Shown piece by piece: positions 19,801 to 28,280 of a stretch of DNA of 64,000 nucleotides (positions are counted from its first letter, which is position 1; each line of letters starts with the position of its first letter). The stretch is from Arthrobacter crystallopoietes (GTDB lineage Bacteria > Actinomycetota > Actinomycetes > Actinomycetales > Micrococcaceae): positions 310,001 to 374,000 of the forward strand of contig NZ_CP018863.1 in NCBI RefSeq assembly GCF_002849715.1. Reading direction: 5' to 3'. Made by a program: the position numbers and the translations under genes. The notes under the pieces are model-generated. The model did no database searches. It saw only the letters and a list, made by a program, of their open reading frames with translations, and was not told where the DNA came from.

Positions 19801-20598
19801 GGCGGCGTCGGCGAGGACGAAGTTGTACAGCGTCAGGCCTGCTACGGGCAGCAGCGCCAGTCCGGTACCGGTGAAGGCCATGCCGGCCGGGCGCAGCCGT
19901 GGTGCTCGCGAATAAACGCCCAAGCCGGCAGTGTAAAACAGCAGGGTCACGGCAAATATCGTTACCGCCCGGGCACCGGCAGGCACTGCGGAGCCGATGA
20001 ACAGCGCCGCCGCCGCCACGAGCAGCAGGCTCGCCGAGTAGAGGGTGATGTTGATATTGCGCAGGTCCCGCCGCTGCTTAGCCCGCACCCGTTTTCGTTC
20101 CTCCTCTTCGCGGTGAAGCGCGGCCACTGCAGGATCCAGGACGGGAGTCTGCTCCGCCCATTCAGGCGTGCCGATATCCGGCCCCGAAGTATTCGGCACG
20201 GGGAGTTGCCCTGGCATAAGACCATATCCAGACAGAGGTTGTCCCCGATGAACGCCGCGCTGTTGCCCTGCCAGAGGCACCTGCGGCATGTCCTGCGAAG
20301 GCGGGCTAAAAGCGGGACTGGGCTGCGCCGTCGTAGTCTGCGGCGAAGGTTCCGGTTGCGTGGGAACCGGTGGCGCCGGAGCCCCGCCAGCGGATGCCGC
20401 CTGGACGCCGGCAGGCTCCATTGCTGCCTGTGCATCTAGGAATCCCTGACGGTAGCCCTCCTCATACACCTGGGCCGGCGGAGGCAGCTTGGCCGCCCAA
20501 TGTCCCGGGGCTTCTCTGGCACCGGCACTACGAAGGCTGATGAACCAGCCCGCAATAAACGCCACGCCGGCCAGCACGATGACCGCGAATAGCTCCAT
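16834..20598 (-). CDS. Very large polytopic membrane protein of unknown function (1254 residues)
   Basis: A first hydrophobic helix (residues 4-22) is followed by a Pro/Gln-rich, probably cytosolic stretch (about 40-170) ending in a charged helix (REEEERKRVRAKQRRDLRN). The rest is a near-continuous run of hydrophobic helices, roughly thirty, joined by very short loops. There is no recognisable enzymatic motif, ABC domain or glycosyltransferase signature. Similar very long hydrophobic proteins annotated only as hypothetical occur in actinobacteria. ATG at 20598 has a G-rich box (GGGGG) just upstream. The gene precedes the 46-residue microprotein. Structure, transport or lipid-related roles are open. 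Confidence 0.75.
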   Translation of the reverse strand: MELFAVIVLAGVAFIAGWFISLRSAGAREAPGHWAAKLPPPAQVYEEGYRQGFLDAQAAMEPAGVQAASAGGAPAPPVPTQPEPSPQTTTAQPSPAFSPPSQDMPQVPLAGQQRGVHRGQPLSGYGLMPGQLPVPNTSGPDIGTPEWAEQTPVLDPAVAALHREEEERKRVRAKQRRDLRNINITLYSASLLLVAAAALFIGSAVPAGARAVTIFAVTLLFYTAGLGVYSRAPRLRPAGMAFTGTGLALLPVAGLTLYNFVLADAASSWLITALVGTAAYAYAAVRMQSRVVAYLSLPFFISIAWSAVAVLGGALVWYFTFSIALAVGFSLVSYFRPRWMPGVYAAALVEVHRYLTPLAVLAAFFVGDQLQAGDYALLLAMATGYYGTMLFTGGGQDKLANTYGLRIAVTLAAMYLVVAAGGSWPWALFTVATALALQAAAMAVFGPVWLRFLKDQPWVRHRTSDGSGSAESIFRIDLGTVFVLQILLTLLQILDGIGAAGRPGPEPVLMLLVLAASVFTIAWKIRGWTEPLIVLPVLSAVVLLEWHNPWRQELLLGLALAYLLARIRVSAGQERLWAVSAARGAATLLLPITALTHLPQLGMEQDLTGRAALLVLSLGFVMNQVASTVLLDRGVGSAAPRLTVLVSAALGFGSTCGLIAAELSSDPGLQDSGVQLGYVAFWAWTAAGVASSFMLTPRVRHDPAKSERRAETTLDAPVGLMEPLAPVVLAAGALLGTSFLGIRGYEILVGVALVYAAAMAAVLRNRGRKGVYLLAAQLSLTGLVALIGQDLDASIHVIFVLVACTTALQETARLLVRRWLGEYGMQRASAWLGLALLTVLPWVYAAAVAAPQRDVVVLQLLLLIAVAAAHFGQRQGAGSSGYVSVYGLAALVAVVTDAAPLADTGWLPALLSADGGSVAALLFGTVAAVLRVFRPGERLRYLLLAGTAVFTLEALALSLVEDAWMTPVALLGAAVLFFILSHREELPWLYAGGAVSVLGAALALMQRLQESALLDFASGPAQWLAAAWLAAVLLYGFRLTLREREDADPVRAVILTGVALGVLGLVSLLAIFPGPTAIAASLSIIVAAALAVIETPERARETAAEGAFLVFVLAVQRLYAVAAGWIDPFWALQWWVVAGALVAADEFVRGRDQRGTVVLAVAAGGLSLSGFGTIILSDAGKQVWALLGHGGLLVAGVMLSRKLFTVWGAVGIALALLWFMRGFTFLLLAVAALALLAFAVWKLMRHAKQDAERQ

Positions 20599-20835
20599 AT
20601 CCCCCGGACCTCTTCATTTTTTTTGAGACTGTTCCGCCCAGTATATGAGCCGTTAGGCGCGGCACCGCAGCCGCACTCCATGGCTGTGGATAAGCAGCAG
20701 CACGTCCGCCACCAGGGGCGATTCGGGCAGTCCGGTGCATGCTCAAATTTGTCGCTGTTGGGCCGGTCCGAAGAGCTCAGGGAAGACTATTCTGTAGATG
20801 TCCGCACGCCGATTGCACGAAGGGAGTTGGACGCA

Positions 20836-21216
20836 GTGCTCAGCACTACCAAAATGACCGCGGTCCTGCCCGTGAAAGATCTGGACCGCGCACGCGATTT
20901 CTACGAGAAGTCCCTAGGCCTCGAACCCCAGGGCCTCATGGATGACGACACCTTCATTTTCTCCGCCGACGGAGCCACCGCGCTCGAACTGCTGCGGCGG
21001 CCGGATGCCACTCCGTCGCAGAACACTGCCGTCAGTTTCGAAGTAGCCGATCTGGAAGCAGAGATGAAGGATCTTGAGAGCCGGGGCATCAGGTTCGAAG
21101 ACTACGACCTGCCGGGTCTGAAGACCGTCAACCACATCGCAACCAGCGACAATCTCCGCTGCGCGTGGTTTGCCGATCCGGAAGGCAACGTTCTCTGCCT
21201 CCACCAACCCGTCTGA
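20836..21216 (+). CDS. VOC-superfamily (glyoxalase/dioxygenase fold) protein
   Basis: The 126-residue protein has the paired beta-alpha-beta-beta-beta pattern of the VOC fold: AVLPVKDLDRARDFYEKSLG at the start and CAWFADPEGNVLCLHQP at the end. The usual first metal ligand (His or Gln near residue 10) is not obvious. It may therefore be a binding or resistance-type member instead of a glyoxalase I. GTG at 20836 is preferred since AGGGAG (20821-20826) is nine bases upstream; ATG at 20854 is an alternative. It stands alone, divergent from the giant membrane protein gene. Confidence 0.8.
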   Translation: MLSTTKMTAVLPVKDLDRARDFYEKSLGLEPQGLMDDDTFIFSADGATALELLRRPDATPSQNTAVSFEVADLEAEMKDLESRGIRFEDYDLPGLKTVNHIATSDNLRCAWFADPEGNVLCLHQPV

Positions 21217-21288
21217 GAGGAGTTCAGCCTGCACGAACTGCCCGACCAGCCCGGAGCAGCGAGAGCCGGCCAATGAGAGTTAAGACAG

Positions 21289-21320
21289 AAAACCCCCGCT
21301 GCGTGAACAGCGGGGGTTTT
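21289..21320. terminator. Bidirectional terminator between the VOC gene and tuf
   Basis: AAAACCCCCGCT / AGCGGGGGTTTT is a perfect stem with an eight-base loop, and it has A and T runs on both sides. It serves both convergent genes. Confidence 0.92.
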
Positions 21321-21374
21321 CCTGGTCTCATTCCGGTGCAGCTGCACCGGGCCGATTACCCAAGAACCAAGTAA

Positions 21375-22565
21375 TTACTTGATGATCTTGGTAACGCGAC
21401 CGGATCCAACGGTGCGGCCACCCTCACGGATAGCGAAGCCGAGGCCCTCTTCCATAGCGATCGGCTGGATGAGCTCAACGGTCATCTCAGTGTTGTCGCC
21501 GGGCATAACCATTTCCGTGCCTTCCGGCAGGGTGATAACGCCGGTTACGTCCGTGGTACGGAAGTAGAACTGCGGGCGGTAGTTCGAGTAGAACGGGTTG
21601 TGGCGTCCGCCTTCATCCTTGGACAGGATGTAGACGTTGGCTTCGAAGTCGGTGTGCGGGGTGATGGAACCCGGCTTCACGACAACCTGGCCACGCTCTA
21701 CGTCTTCGCGCTTGATACCGCGGAGCAGCAGACCACAGTTCTCGCCGGCCCATGCCTCGTCGAGCTGCTTGTGGAACATCTCGATACCGGTAACCGTGGT
21801 CTTCTGGACCGGACGGATACCGACGATCTCGACCTCGGAGTTGATGGCGAGGGTACCACGCTCGGCGCGGCCGGTAACAACGGTACCGCGGCCGGTGATG
21901 GTGAAGACGTCCTCGATCGGCATCAGGAACGGCTTGTCCTTGTCGCGGATCGGGTCCGGAACGTTTTCGTCAACGGCTTCCATCAGGTCCTCAACGGACT
22001 TGACCCACTGCGGATCGCCTTCCAGAGCCTTCAGGCCGGAAACGCGCACGACGGGAGCGTTGTCGCCGTCGAACTCCTGGGAGCTCAGCAGTTCGCGAAC
22101 TTCCATTTCCACGAGGTCGAGGAGCTCTTCGTCTTCAACCATGTCGGACTTGTTCAGCGCGACCAGCAGGTAGGGAACACCAACCTGGCGGGCCAGCAGA
22201 ACGTGCTCACGGGTCTGAGCCATCGGGCCATCGGTAGCGGCAACCACGAGGATTGCGCCGTCCATCTGAGCTGCACCAGTGATCATGTTCTTGATGTAGT
22301 CAGCGTGACCGGGGGCGTCTACGTGTGCGTAGTGGCGCTTCTCGGTCTGGTATTCGATGTGCGAGATGTTGATGGTGATACCGCGCTGGCGCTCTTCCGG
22401 GGCAGAGTCGATAGCTGCGAAGTCACGCTGCTCGTTGAGATCGGGGTACTTGTCAGCAAGTACCTTGGAAATAGCAGCGGTCAACGTGGTCTTACCGTGG
22501 TCAACGTGACCGATGGTGCCAATGTTGACGTGCGGCTTAGTCCGCTCGAACTTTGCCTTCGCCAC
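21375..22565 (-). CDS. tuf: Translation elongation factor Tu
   Basis: This 396-residue GTPase delivers aminoacyl-tRNA to the ribosome. G1 [10 protein letters not shown], the switch-I region [20 protein letters not shown] (G3) and NKSD (G4) are present, with the C-terminal barrels ending [13 protein letters not shown]. The start is GTG at 22565. It is the last gene of rpsL-rpsG-fusA-tuf. The 226-base gap from fusA contains a small hairpin (22765-22778), so tuf may be partly uncoupled. Confidence 0.98.
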   Translation of the reverse strand: MAKAKFERTKPHVNIGTIGHVDHGKTTLTAAISKVLADKYPDLNEQRDFAAIDSAPEERQRGITINISHIEYQTEKRHYAHVDAPGHADYIKNMITGAAQMDGAILVVAATDGPMAQTREHVLLARQVGVPYLLVALNKSDMVEDEELLDLVEMEVRELLSSQEFDGDNAPVVRVSGLKALEGDPQWVKSVEDLMEAVDENVPDPIRDKDKPFLMPIEDVFTITGRGTVVTGRAERGTLAINSEVEIVGIRPVQKTTVTGIEMFHKQLDEAWAGENCGLLLRGIKREDVERGQVVVKPGSITPHTDFEANVYILSKDEGGRHNPFYSNYRPQFYFRTTDVTGVITLPEGTEMVMPGDNTEMTVELIQPIAMEEGLGFAIREGGRTVGSGRVTKIIK

Positions 22566-22764
22566 GGGTTCCTCCTAGAACGTTTTGAGAAGAATTGCTC
22601 TTCGGTAACGCTTTTCGTTACCGAAACCTGAACAAGTCTACTTCGGGCTTTTGTATTTGGTGAAATTACAGATTTCTTCAGGTACCGGCAACTTGCCGTT
22701 ACCCTCGGCCTGCGGTGCAGCGGGCCGCCCACCGGAGTGACCGGCCCACTGCGTTTGGTGTTGC

Positions 22765-22778
22765 CCCGGCGAACCGGG
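22765..22778 (-). other. Small fusA-tuf intercistronic hairpin
   Basis: CCCGG / CCGGG with a CGAA tetraloop (TTCG on the minus strand) lies 14 bases past the fusA stop. It may be a weak terminator or a processing site. Confidence 0.45.
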
Positions 22779-22791
22779 ACACTACCGGAAC

Positions 22792-24906
22792 TTACTCGCC
22801 GCGCGTCTTCTGGATGATCTCGTCGGCAACTGCCTTCGGGACCTCAGAGTAGCTCTCGAACTGCATCGAGTACACAGCACGGCCCTGCGTCTTGGAACGC
22901 AGGTCGCCGATGTAGCCGAACATCTCGGACAGCGGCACGTTGGCGCGGACAACCTTCACACCCGAGGCATCTTCCATGGACTGGATCATGCCACGGCGGG
23001 AATTCAGGTCACCGATGACGTCGCCCATGTATTCCTCAGGGGTACGTACTTCAACGGCCATCAGCGGTTCGAGCAGGACCGGGTTGGCGCGCTTGACGCC
23101 TTCCTTCAGTACCTGGGAACCGGCGATCTTGAACGCCATTTCCGAAGAGTCGACGTCGTGGTAGGCGCCGTCAAGCAGAGTGGCCTTCACGCCGACCAGC
23201 GGGTAGCCAGCCAGCACACCGAGCTGCAGGGCACTCTGGATACCTTGGTCCACCGAGGGAATGTACTCGCGGGGGATACGGCCACCAGTGACCTTGTTCT
23301 CGAATTCGTAGAAGACGCCTTCGGAAGTGTCCAGCGGCTCGAAGGCCACCTGGACCTTTGCGAACTGGCCGGATCCACCCGTCTGCTTCTTGTGGGTGTA
23401 GTCGACCTTGTCGACAGCCTTCTTGATCGTTTCCCGGTACGCCACCTGCGGCTTACCAACGTTGGCCTCGACCTTGAACTCGCGGCGCATGCGGTCCACC
23501 AGGATGTCCAGGTGGAGCTCGCCCATGCCGCCGATTTCGGTCTGGCCGGTGTCTTCGTTGAGGCTGACGGTGAACGTCGGGTCCTCAGCGGAGAGCTTCT
23601 GGATGGCTGTGGACAGCTTCTCCTGGTCGCCCTTGGTCTTCGGCTCGATGGCCACGAAGATCACCGGCTCCGGGAAGGACATCGATTCGAGGACGATCGG
23701 GGCATCGGGTGCACACAGGGTGTCGCCTGTGGTGGTGTCCTTGAGGCCGATGACGGCGTAGATGTGGCCGGCATGCAGCTCGTCGACCGGCATTTCCTTG
23801 TTGGCGTGCATCTGGAACAGCTTGCCCAGGCGCTCCTTCTTGCCCTTGGTGGAGTTCAGCAGCTGCTGACCCGCCACGGCCTTACCGGAGTAGACGCGGA
23901 TGAAGTTCAGCTGACCGAAGAACGGGTGCGCGGCAATCTTGAACGCAAGCGCGGAGAACGGCTCGTCCTCGCTCGGCTTGCGCGTCAGTTCCTTTTCTTC
24001 GTTCTGCGGGTCGTGGCCGATCATCGACGCAACGTCCAGCGGGGAAGGCAGGTAATCGATGACGGCGTCCAGCATCGGCTGCACACCGCGGTTCTTGAAC
24101 GCGGAGCCACAGAAGACCGGGTAGATCTCCGAGTTGACAACCATCTTGCGGATACCGGCCTTGAGCTCCTCGATGGAAGGCTCTTCGCCTTCGAGGAACT
24201 TGTTCATCAGCTCGTCGGAAGATTCTGCAACATCCTCGACCAGCTTGGCGCGGTATTCCTCGGCCTTGGCCTGCAGCTCCGCCGGAATCGGGCCGGTCTC
24301 GTAGGCAGCACCCATGGTGACGTCACCCTTGGCATCGCCGGGCCAGGTCAGTGCCTTCATGGTCAGCAGGTCCACAACACCGACGAACTCGCTCTCGGAG
24401 CCGATCGGCAGCTGCATGACCAGCGGCTTGGCACCCAGGCGGTTGATGATGGTGTCAACGGTGTAGTAGAAGTCCGCACCGAGCTTGTCCATCTTGTTGA
24501 CGAAGCAGATACGCGGCACTTCGTACTTGTCGGCCTGGCGCCACACAGTCTCGGACTGCGGCTCGACGCCTTCCTTGCCGTCGAAGACTGCAACGGCACC
24601 GTCGAGGACCCGCAGGGAGCGCTCGACCTCAACCGTGAAGTCCACGTGGCCCGGGGTGTCGATGATGTTGATCTGGTTCTGGTCCCAGAAGCAGGTCACC
24701 GCGGCAGAGGTGATGGTGATGCCGCGTTCCTTTTCCTGCTCCATCCAGTCCGTCGTCGAAGCACCGTCGTGCGTTTCGCCGATCTTGTGGCTCACACCCG
24801 TGTAGAACAGGATGCGCTCCGTAGTGGTGGTCTTGCCGGCATCGATGTGGGCCATGATGCCGATATTGCGGACCTTATTAAGGTCGGTAAGCACGTCGAG
24901 TGCCAC
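22792..24906 (-). CDS. fusA: Translation elongation factor G
   Basis: This 704-residue GTPase drives translocation and ribosome recycling. [19 protein letters not shown] (G1), DTPGHVDF (G3) and NKMDKLG (G4) lie in domain I. The domain IV segment [16 protein letters not shown] and the C-terminal [16 protein letters not shown] follow. The start is GTG at 24906. It is third in the str operon, 84 bases after rpsG, with a hairpin in between. Confidence 0.98.
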   Translation of the reverse strand: MALDVLTDLNKVRNIGIMAHIDAGKTTTTERILFYTGVSHKIGETHDGASTTDWMEQEKERGITITSAAVTCFWDQNQINIIDTPGHVDFTVEVERSLRVLDGAVAVFDGKEGVEPQSETVWRQADKYEVPRICFVNKMDKLGADFYYTVDTIINRLGAKPLVMQLPIGSESEFVGVVDLLTMKALTWPGDAKGDVTMGAAYETGPIPAELQAKAEEYRAKLVEDVAESSDELMNKFLEGEEPSIEELKAGIRKMVVNSEIYPVFCGSAFKNRGVQPMLDAVIDYLPSPLDVASMIGHDPQNEEKELTRKPSEDEPFSALAFKIAAHPFFGQLNFIRVYSGKAVAGQQLLNSTKGKKERLGKLFQMHANKEMPVDELHAGHIYAVIGLKDTTTGDTLCAPDAPIVLESMSFPEPVIFVAIEPKTKGDQEKLSTAIQKLSAEDPTFTVSLNEDTGQTEIGGMGELHLDILVDRMRREFKVEANVGKPQVAYRETIKKAVDKVDYTHKKQTGGSGQFAKVQVAFEPLDTSEGVFYEFENKVTGGRIPREYIPSVDQGIQSALQLGVLAGYPLVGVKATLLDGAYHDVDSSEMAFKIAGSQVLKEGVKRANPVLLEPLMAVEVRTPEEYMGDVIGDLNSRRGMIQSMEDASGVKVVRANVPLSEMFGYIGDLRSKTQGRAVYSMQFESYSEVPKAVADEIIQKTRGE

Positions 24907-24934
24907 AGTTTCTCCCTTTTTAGGTGAGCCCCAA

Positions 24935-24980
24935 CCAACGACGGCGGTGGGCAGCTGAGCCAGCCAGCCGCCGTCGTCGG
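24935..24980 (-). other. rpsG-fusA intercistronic hairpin
   Basis: Arms CCAACGACGGCGG and CCGCCGTCGTCGG pair with one mismatch around a 20-base loop, ending 10 bases before the rpsG stop-side boundary. It could be a partial terminator, a processing site or an autoregulatory site (S7 regulates this operon in E. coli). Confidence 0.55.
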
Positions 24981-24990
24981 TAGAGGTTTT

Positions 24991-25461
24991 TTACCAGCGG
25001 TAGTGGGCGAAGGCCTTGTTGGACTCGGCCATCTTGTGGGTGTCTTCGCGACGCTTCACAGCGGCACCGAGACCGTTCGAGGCGTCCAGAATCTCGTTCA
25101 TGAGGCGCTCGGTCATGGTCTTCTCGCGGCGGGCCTTGGAGTAGCCAACCAGCCAGCGCAGGGCCAGAGCCGTGGCGCGGCCCGGCTTGACCTCAACGGG
25201 AACCTGGTACGTGGCGCCACCGACGCGGCGGGAGCGGACCTCGAGGGTAGGCCGGACGTTGTCCATGGCCTTCTTCAGAGCGGCAACGGGATCGCCACCG
25301 GTCTTGGTCTGGACACCTTCAAGGGCACCGTAAACGATGCGCTCCGCGGTGGACTTCTTGCCGTCGACCAGAACCTTGTTGATCAGCTGGGTGACCATGG
25401 GGGAACCGTGGACGGGATCTACAACTAGCGGCCGCTTGGGGGCCGGACCCTTGCGGGGCAT
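24991..25461 (-). CDS. rpsG: 30S ribosomal protein S7
   Basis: A 156-residue 16S rRNA-binding protein that nucleates head assembly. [17 protein letters not shown] at the start, [18 protein letters not shown], and the C-terminal [15 protein letters not shown] are typical. ATG at 25461 follows rpsL by one base. Confidence 0.97.
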   Translation of the reverse strand: MPRKGPAPKRPLVVDPVHGSPMVTQLINKVLVDGKKSTAERIVYGALEGVQTKTGGDPVAALKKAMDNVRPTLEVRSRRVGGATYQVPVEVKPGRATALALRWLVGYSKARREKTMTERLMNEILDASNGLGAAVKRREDTHKMAESNKAFAHYRW

Positions 25462-25462
25462 A

Positions 25463-25837
25463 TTACTTCTTCTCCATCTTCGCGCCGTAGCGGCTACGAG
25501 CCTGCTTGCGGTTCTTCACGCCCTGGGTATCGAGTGCACCACGGACGATCTTGTAACGGACACCCGGAAGGTCCTTAACACGGCCGCCGCGAACAAGCAC
25601 GATGGAGTGTTCCTGCAGGTTGTGGCCTACACCGGGGATGTATGCGGTAACTTCGATGCCACCGTTGAGGCGGACACGGGCTACCTTACGAAGAGCGGAG
25701 TTCGGCTTCTTCGGGGTGGTGGTGTAAACGCGGGTGCAGACGCCGCGCTTCATGGGGCTGCCCTTAAGCGCGGGCGCCTTGGTCTTATTGACCTTGGGTG
25801 AGCGGCCCTTGCGGACCAGCTGGTTAATCGTAGGCAC
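25463..25837 (-). CDS. rpsL: 30S ribosomal protein S12
   Basis: A 124-residue decoding-centre protein. [24 protein letters not shown] and [20 protein letters not shown] are diagnostic. The Lys residues whose replacement gives streptomycin resistance in other bacteria (TPKKPNS and RVKDLPG) are both Lys, so the allele looks like the sensitive type. The start is GTG at 25837. It is the first gene of the str operon. Confidence 0.97.
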   Translation of the reverse strand: MPTINQLVRKGRSPKVNKTKAPALKGSPMKRGVCTRVYTTTPKKPNSALRKVARVRLNGGIEVTAYIPGVGHNLQEHSIVLVRGGRVKDLPGVRYKIVRGALDTQGVKNRKQARSRYGAKMEKK

Positions 25838-26065
25838 TTACGTGATCTCCGTTTATCTAGGCTTTGCCCCGCCACTTTTGCGAGGCCAGGCACTTTCCAG
25901 TCGTCTCCACGCCTACTGCGGATTGAAACGACCGTAGGCATGCAAAGGTGTGGCATTCACCGCGCAAGAACCCCGCGGACCGGAAACAGGCTCCATCCCA
26001 AATTCCCAACCTGCGGAAACTTCGGAACGGCCTTCATCCACTGCCACACAAAACAATCGGGTAAT

Positions 26066-26071
26066 AGTCTA
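26066..26071 (-). promoter_or_regulatory. Candidate -10 element of the str operon
   Basis: TAGACT on the minus strand lies in an AT-rich patch about 230 bases upstream of rpsL. It is part of GATAGACT, which is also found at the secY promoter. No good -35 hexamer is at the right distance. Confidence 0.3.
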
Positions 26072-26102
26072 TCAGAGATTAACGAAGCATCTGACAGCAG
26101 GC

Positions 26103-28255
26103 TCACTGCGCCTCTTCCATGGCCGCGAGCATCTCTTCCTCGAGCCGCGGCGCCAGCGTCTTCATGTAGGTCCTGGTGATGTGGTTCTTGTCCGCGTAGA
26201 GCAGCACGTTGCCGATCACGGCCGGGCAGGAATCCTCCCCGCAGAAGGCGTCCGAGAGGTCCAGCACCCGCGCCCGGGGCGCCAGTTCCGCGGCTTCGCG
26301 CGTGAGGTCCTGGCCGTCGAACCCTTCGCTGCGCGGCTGGTTGCACTCCTGCGGTTCCTCGTAGGATTGCGCGACACAGTCCGGGGCGATGGCCCCTTCG
26401 CGCGGCCGCGGCGTGTCCATCAGGGGAAAAACGTCGATTCCGGCGTCGGCCAGCGCGTTCCAGTTCTCGGCAAAGCCGGCAGCTCCCGGGCGGTGTCCGG
26501 TGCCGGAATCCACGAAGTTCACGTTGGCGTAGTAGGAAGTGACGACGGCGTCCACGTCTCCCCTGTCGATGATCCGGTCCAGGGTTTCGCGGTTCGGCTC
26601 GGTGCACTGCAGGTCGTCGTCCCGTTCGGCCACCCGCATTTCCGTGGTGAAGGGGCACGAGTTGTGCAGGTACGTCACCAGCCGCCAGTCCTGTTTTTCG
26701 GCAACCGGCTCCAGCGCGGCAAACCATTGCGCGGCGTGCGAGTCTCCCACCAGTGCCACGGTCTTCTCCGCATCCTCGTCCCCGAATTCGCATTCCTTCG
26801 TGTCCGGATCCGAAGCCAGCGAGGCACAGTCGCCGACGTCGAAATTATCTTCCTTCGCCAGACTGGGGTCCGGCACGATTACATCGGAATCAGCGGCGAA
26901 CGCGCGGTCCGCGGCGGGTGACATTGCCTCTGCTCCGAAGTCCTCCGGAGGTGCGGCCAGCAGCGCCGATGTCTGGACTGCGCGTTCCGCCAGGATCCGC
27001 TCCTGCTGGTTGCCCGGAACGAAGGCCAGCGTGCCCACCAGCGCGGTGGCGGCGGCTCCGGCGGCCAGCGGGCGCCAGGCCTGGGAATTGAGCCAGCCGA
27101 ACCGCCGCACCGGGGTTTCCACATAGTAGTAGCTCAGCGCGGCGAGGCCGAAGGACGCCGCCAGGAGCGCCAGGCTGGCCACTGGCCGGGCTCGCTGCCG
27201 GCCACCGTCTTGTAGAAGACGATCAGCGGCCAGTGCCACAGGTACAGGGAGTAGGAGATGTTGCCGGTCCACTGCACGGGTTTCAGGTCAACCAGCCGGT
27301 GCAGCGAAAGCTCTCCGCCGGTGCGGCCGGCGGCAATGATCGCCATGGTGCCCAGGACCGGGAGCAGTGCGGCGGTGCCGGGGAAGGGCGTCGAACCATC
27401 CAGCAGGAAAGCCGCGGCCAGGATCGCGGCCAGGCCTGCGGCCGCCAGGATGCTGCGCAGGTGGGGCAGGCGGTCCGTGTAGGTCAGGGTGAGTGCCAGC
27501 AGTCCGCCAAGCCCGAGTTCCCAGATCCGGGTTGGCGTAATGAAGTACGCAGCCGGGCTGCCGCTGGCGGTGTACCAGATACCGAAAACCAGCGAGGCCG
27601 CGGTGACCAGCGCGAAGAGCAGGCCCGCGCAGCGGGTGACCGAGTAACTTGCACGGCGCAGCTGCCCGCCGGCCTGCAGCCGCGCGTTGGACCTGCGGAC
27701 CAGGTAGGCCGCCAGCAGGACCAGGAGCGGCCAGAACACATAGAACTGCTCCTCCACAGCAAGCGACCAGAAGTGCTGAAGGGCGGTGGCAGACTCCGTG
27801 GCGGCCAAGTAGTCCACCGAATTGGAGGCCAGCGCCCAGTTCTGCACGTAGAACGTGGAGGCCAGCGCCTGGATGCCGATCTGCGGCCACTGCGTCATCG
27901 GAGCGATCATCAGCGTGACCACCAGGACAACGACGACGGTGAGCAGCGCTGCGGGCAGGATGCGCCGGATGCGTGCGGCCCAGAAGTGGCGCAGCGATAT
28001 GGTGCCGGTTTTGGCCACCTCGCGCAGCATGTGCCCGGTGATCAGGAAGCCGGAAATGACGAAGAAAACGTCGACGCCGACAAACCCGCCGGGCAGCCAG
28101 CCCGGCTGAAGGTGGTAGACCACCACCATCAGGACTGCCAACGCCCGCAAGGCCTGGATTTCGGGCAGGAACTTGCGTACTTTTCCTTCCGCCTGTTTGG
28201 TCTCCATGGCTGCTAAGTCAGTCATGCCCAGGTAAACAAACGGTGCATTCGACAT
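26103..28255 (-). pseudogene. Frameshifted acyltransferase-3/SGNH membrane acetyltransferase (OafB type)
   Basis: Two overlapping minus-strand frames (28255 to 27134 and 27272 to 26103) together match the intact neighbour at 28281-30392 from end to end. The first frame carries the acyltransferase-3 helices (FLPEIQALRALAVLMVVVYH, SYSLYLWHWPLIVFYK) and loses similarity after EPGQWP. The second resumes at ASLALLAASFGLAAL and carries the SGNH part (VALVGDSHAAQW, DKNHITRTYM). Adding one G in TGGCC at about 27177-27181 restores alignment with the neighbour (WESLLLLAAS versus WASLALLAAS). The intact ancestor would O-acetylate a cell-surface polymer. The start may be ATG 28255 or 28225. This may be a real mutation, a phase-variation event or a sequencing error. 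Confidence 0.82.
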
Positions 28256-28280
28256 GAACGCGGCATACTTCTGCTGCGTT

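Noticed and set aside
20685..20693. TGTGGATAA, a perfect DnaA box, as part of an origin
   Set aside because: It is a single copy, without dnaA/dnaN or an AT-rich unwinding region, so chance is likely.
26103..27272. A separate SGNH-only protein starting at 27272
   Set aside because: Its first residues (before SLALLAAS) do not match the family, and the region aligns in order with the intact paralogue, so it is the second half of a frameshifted gene.
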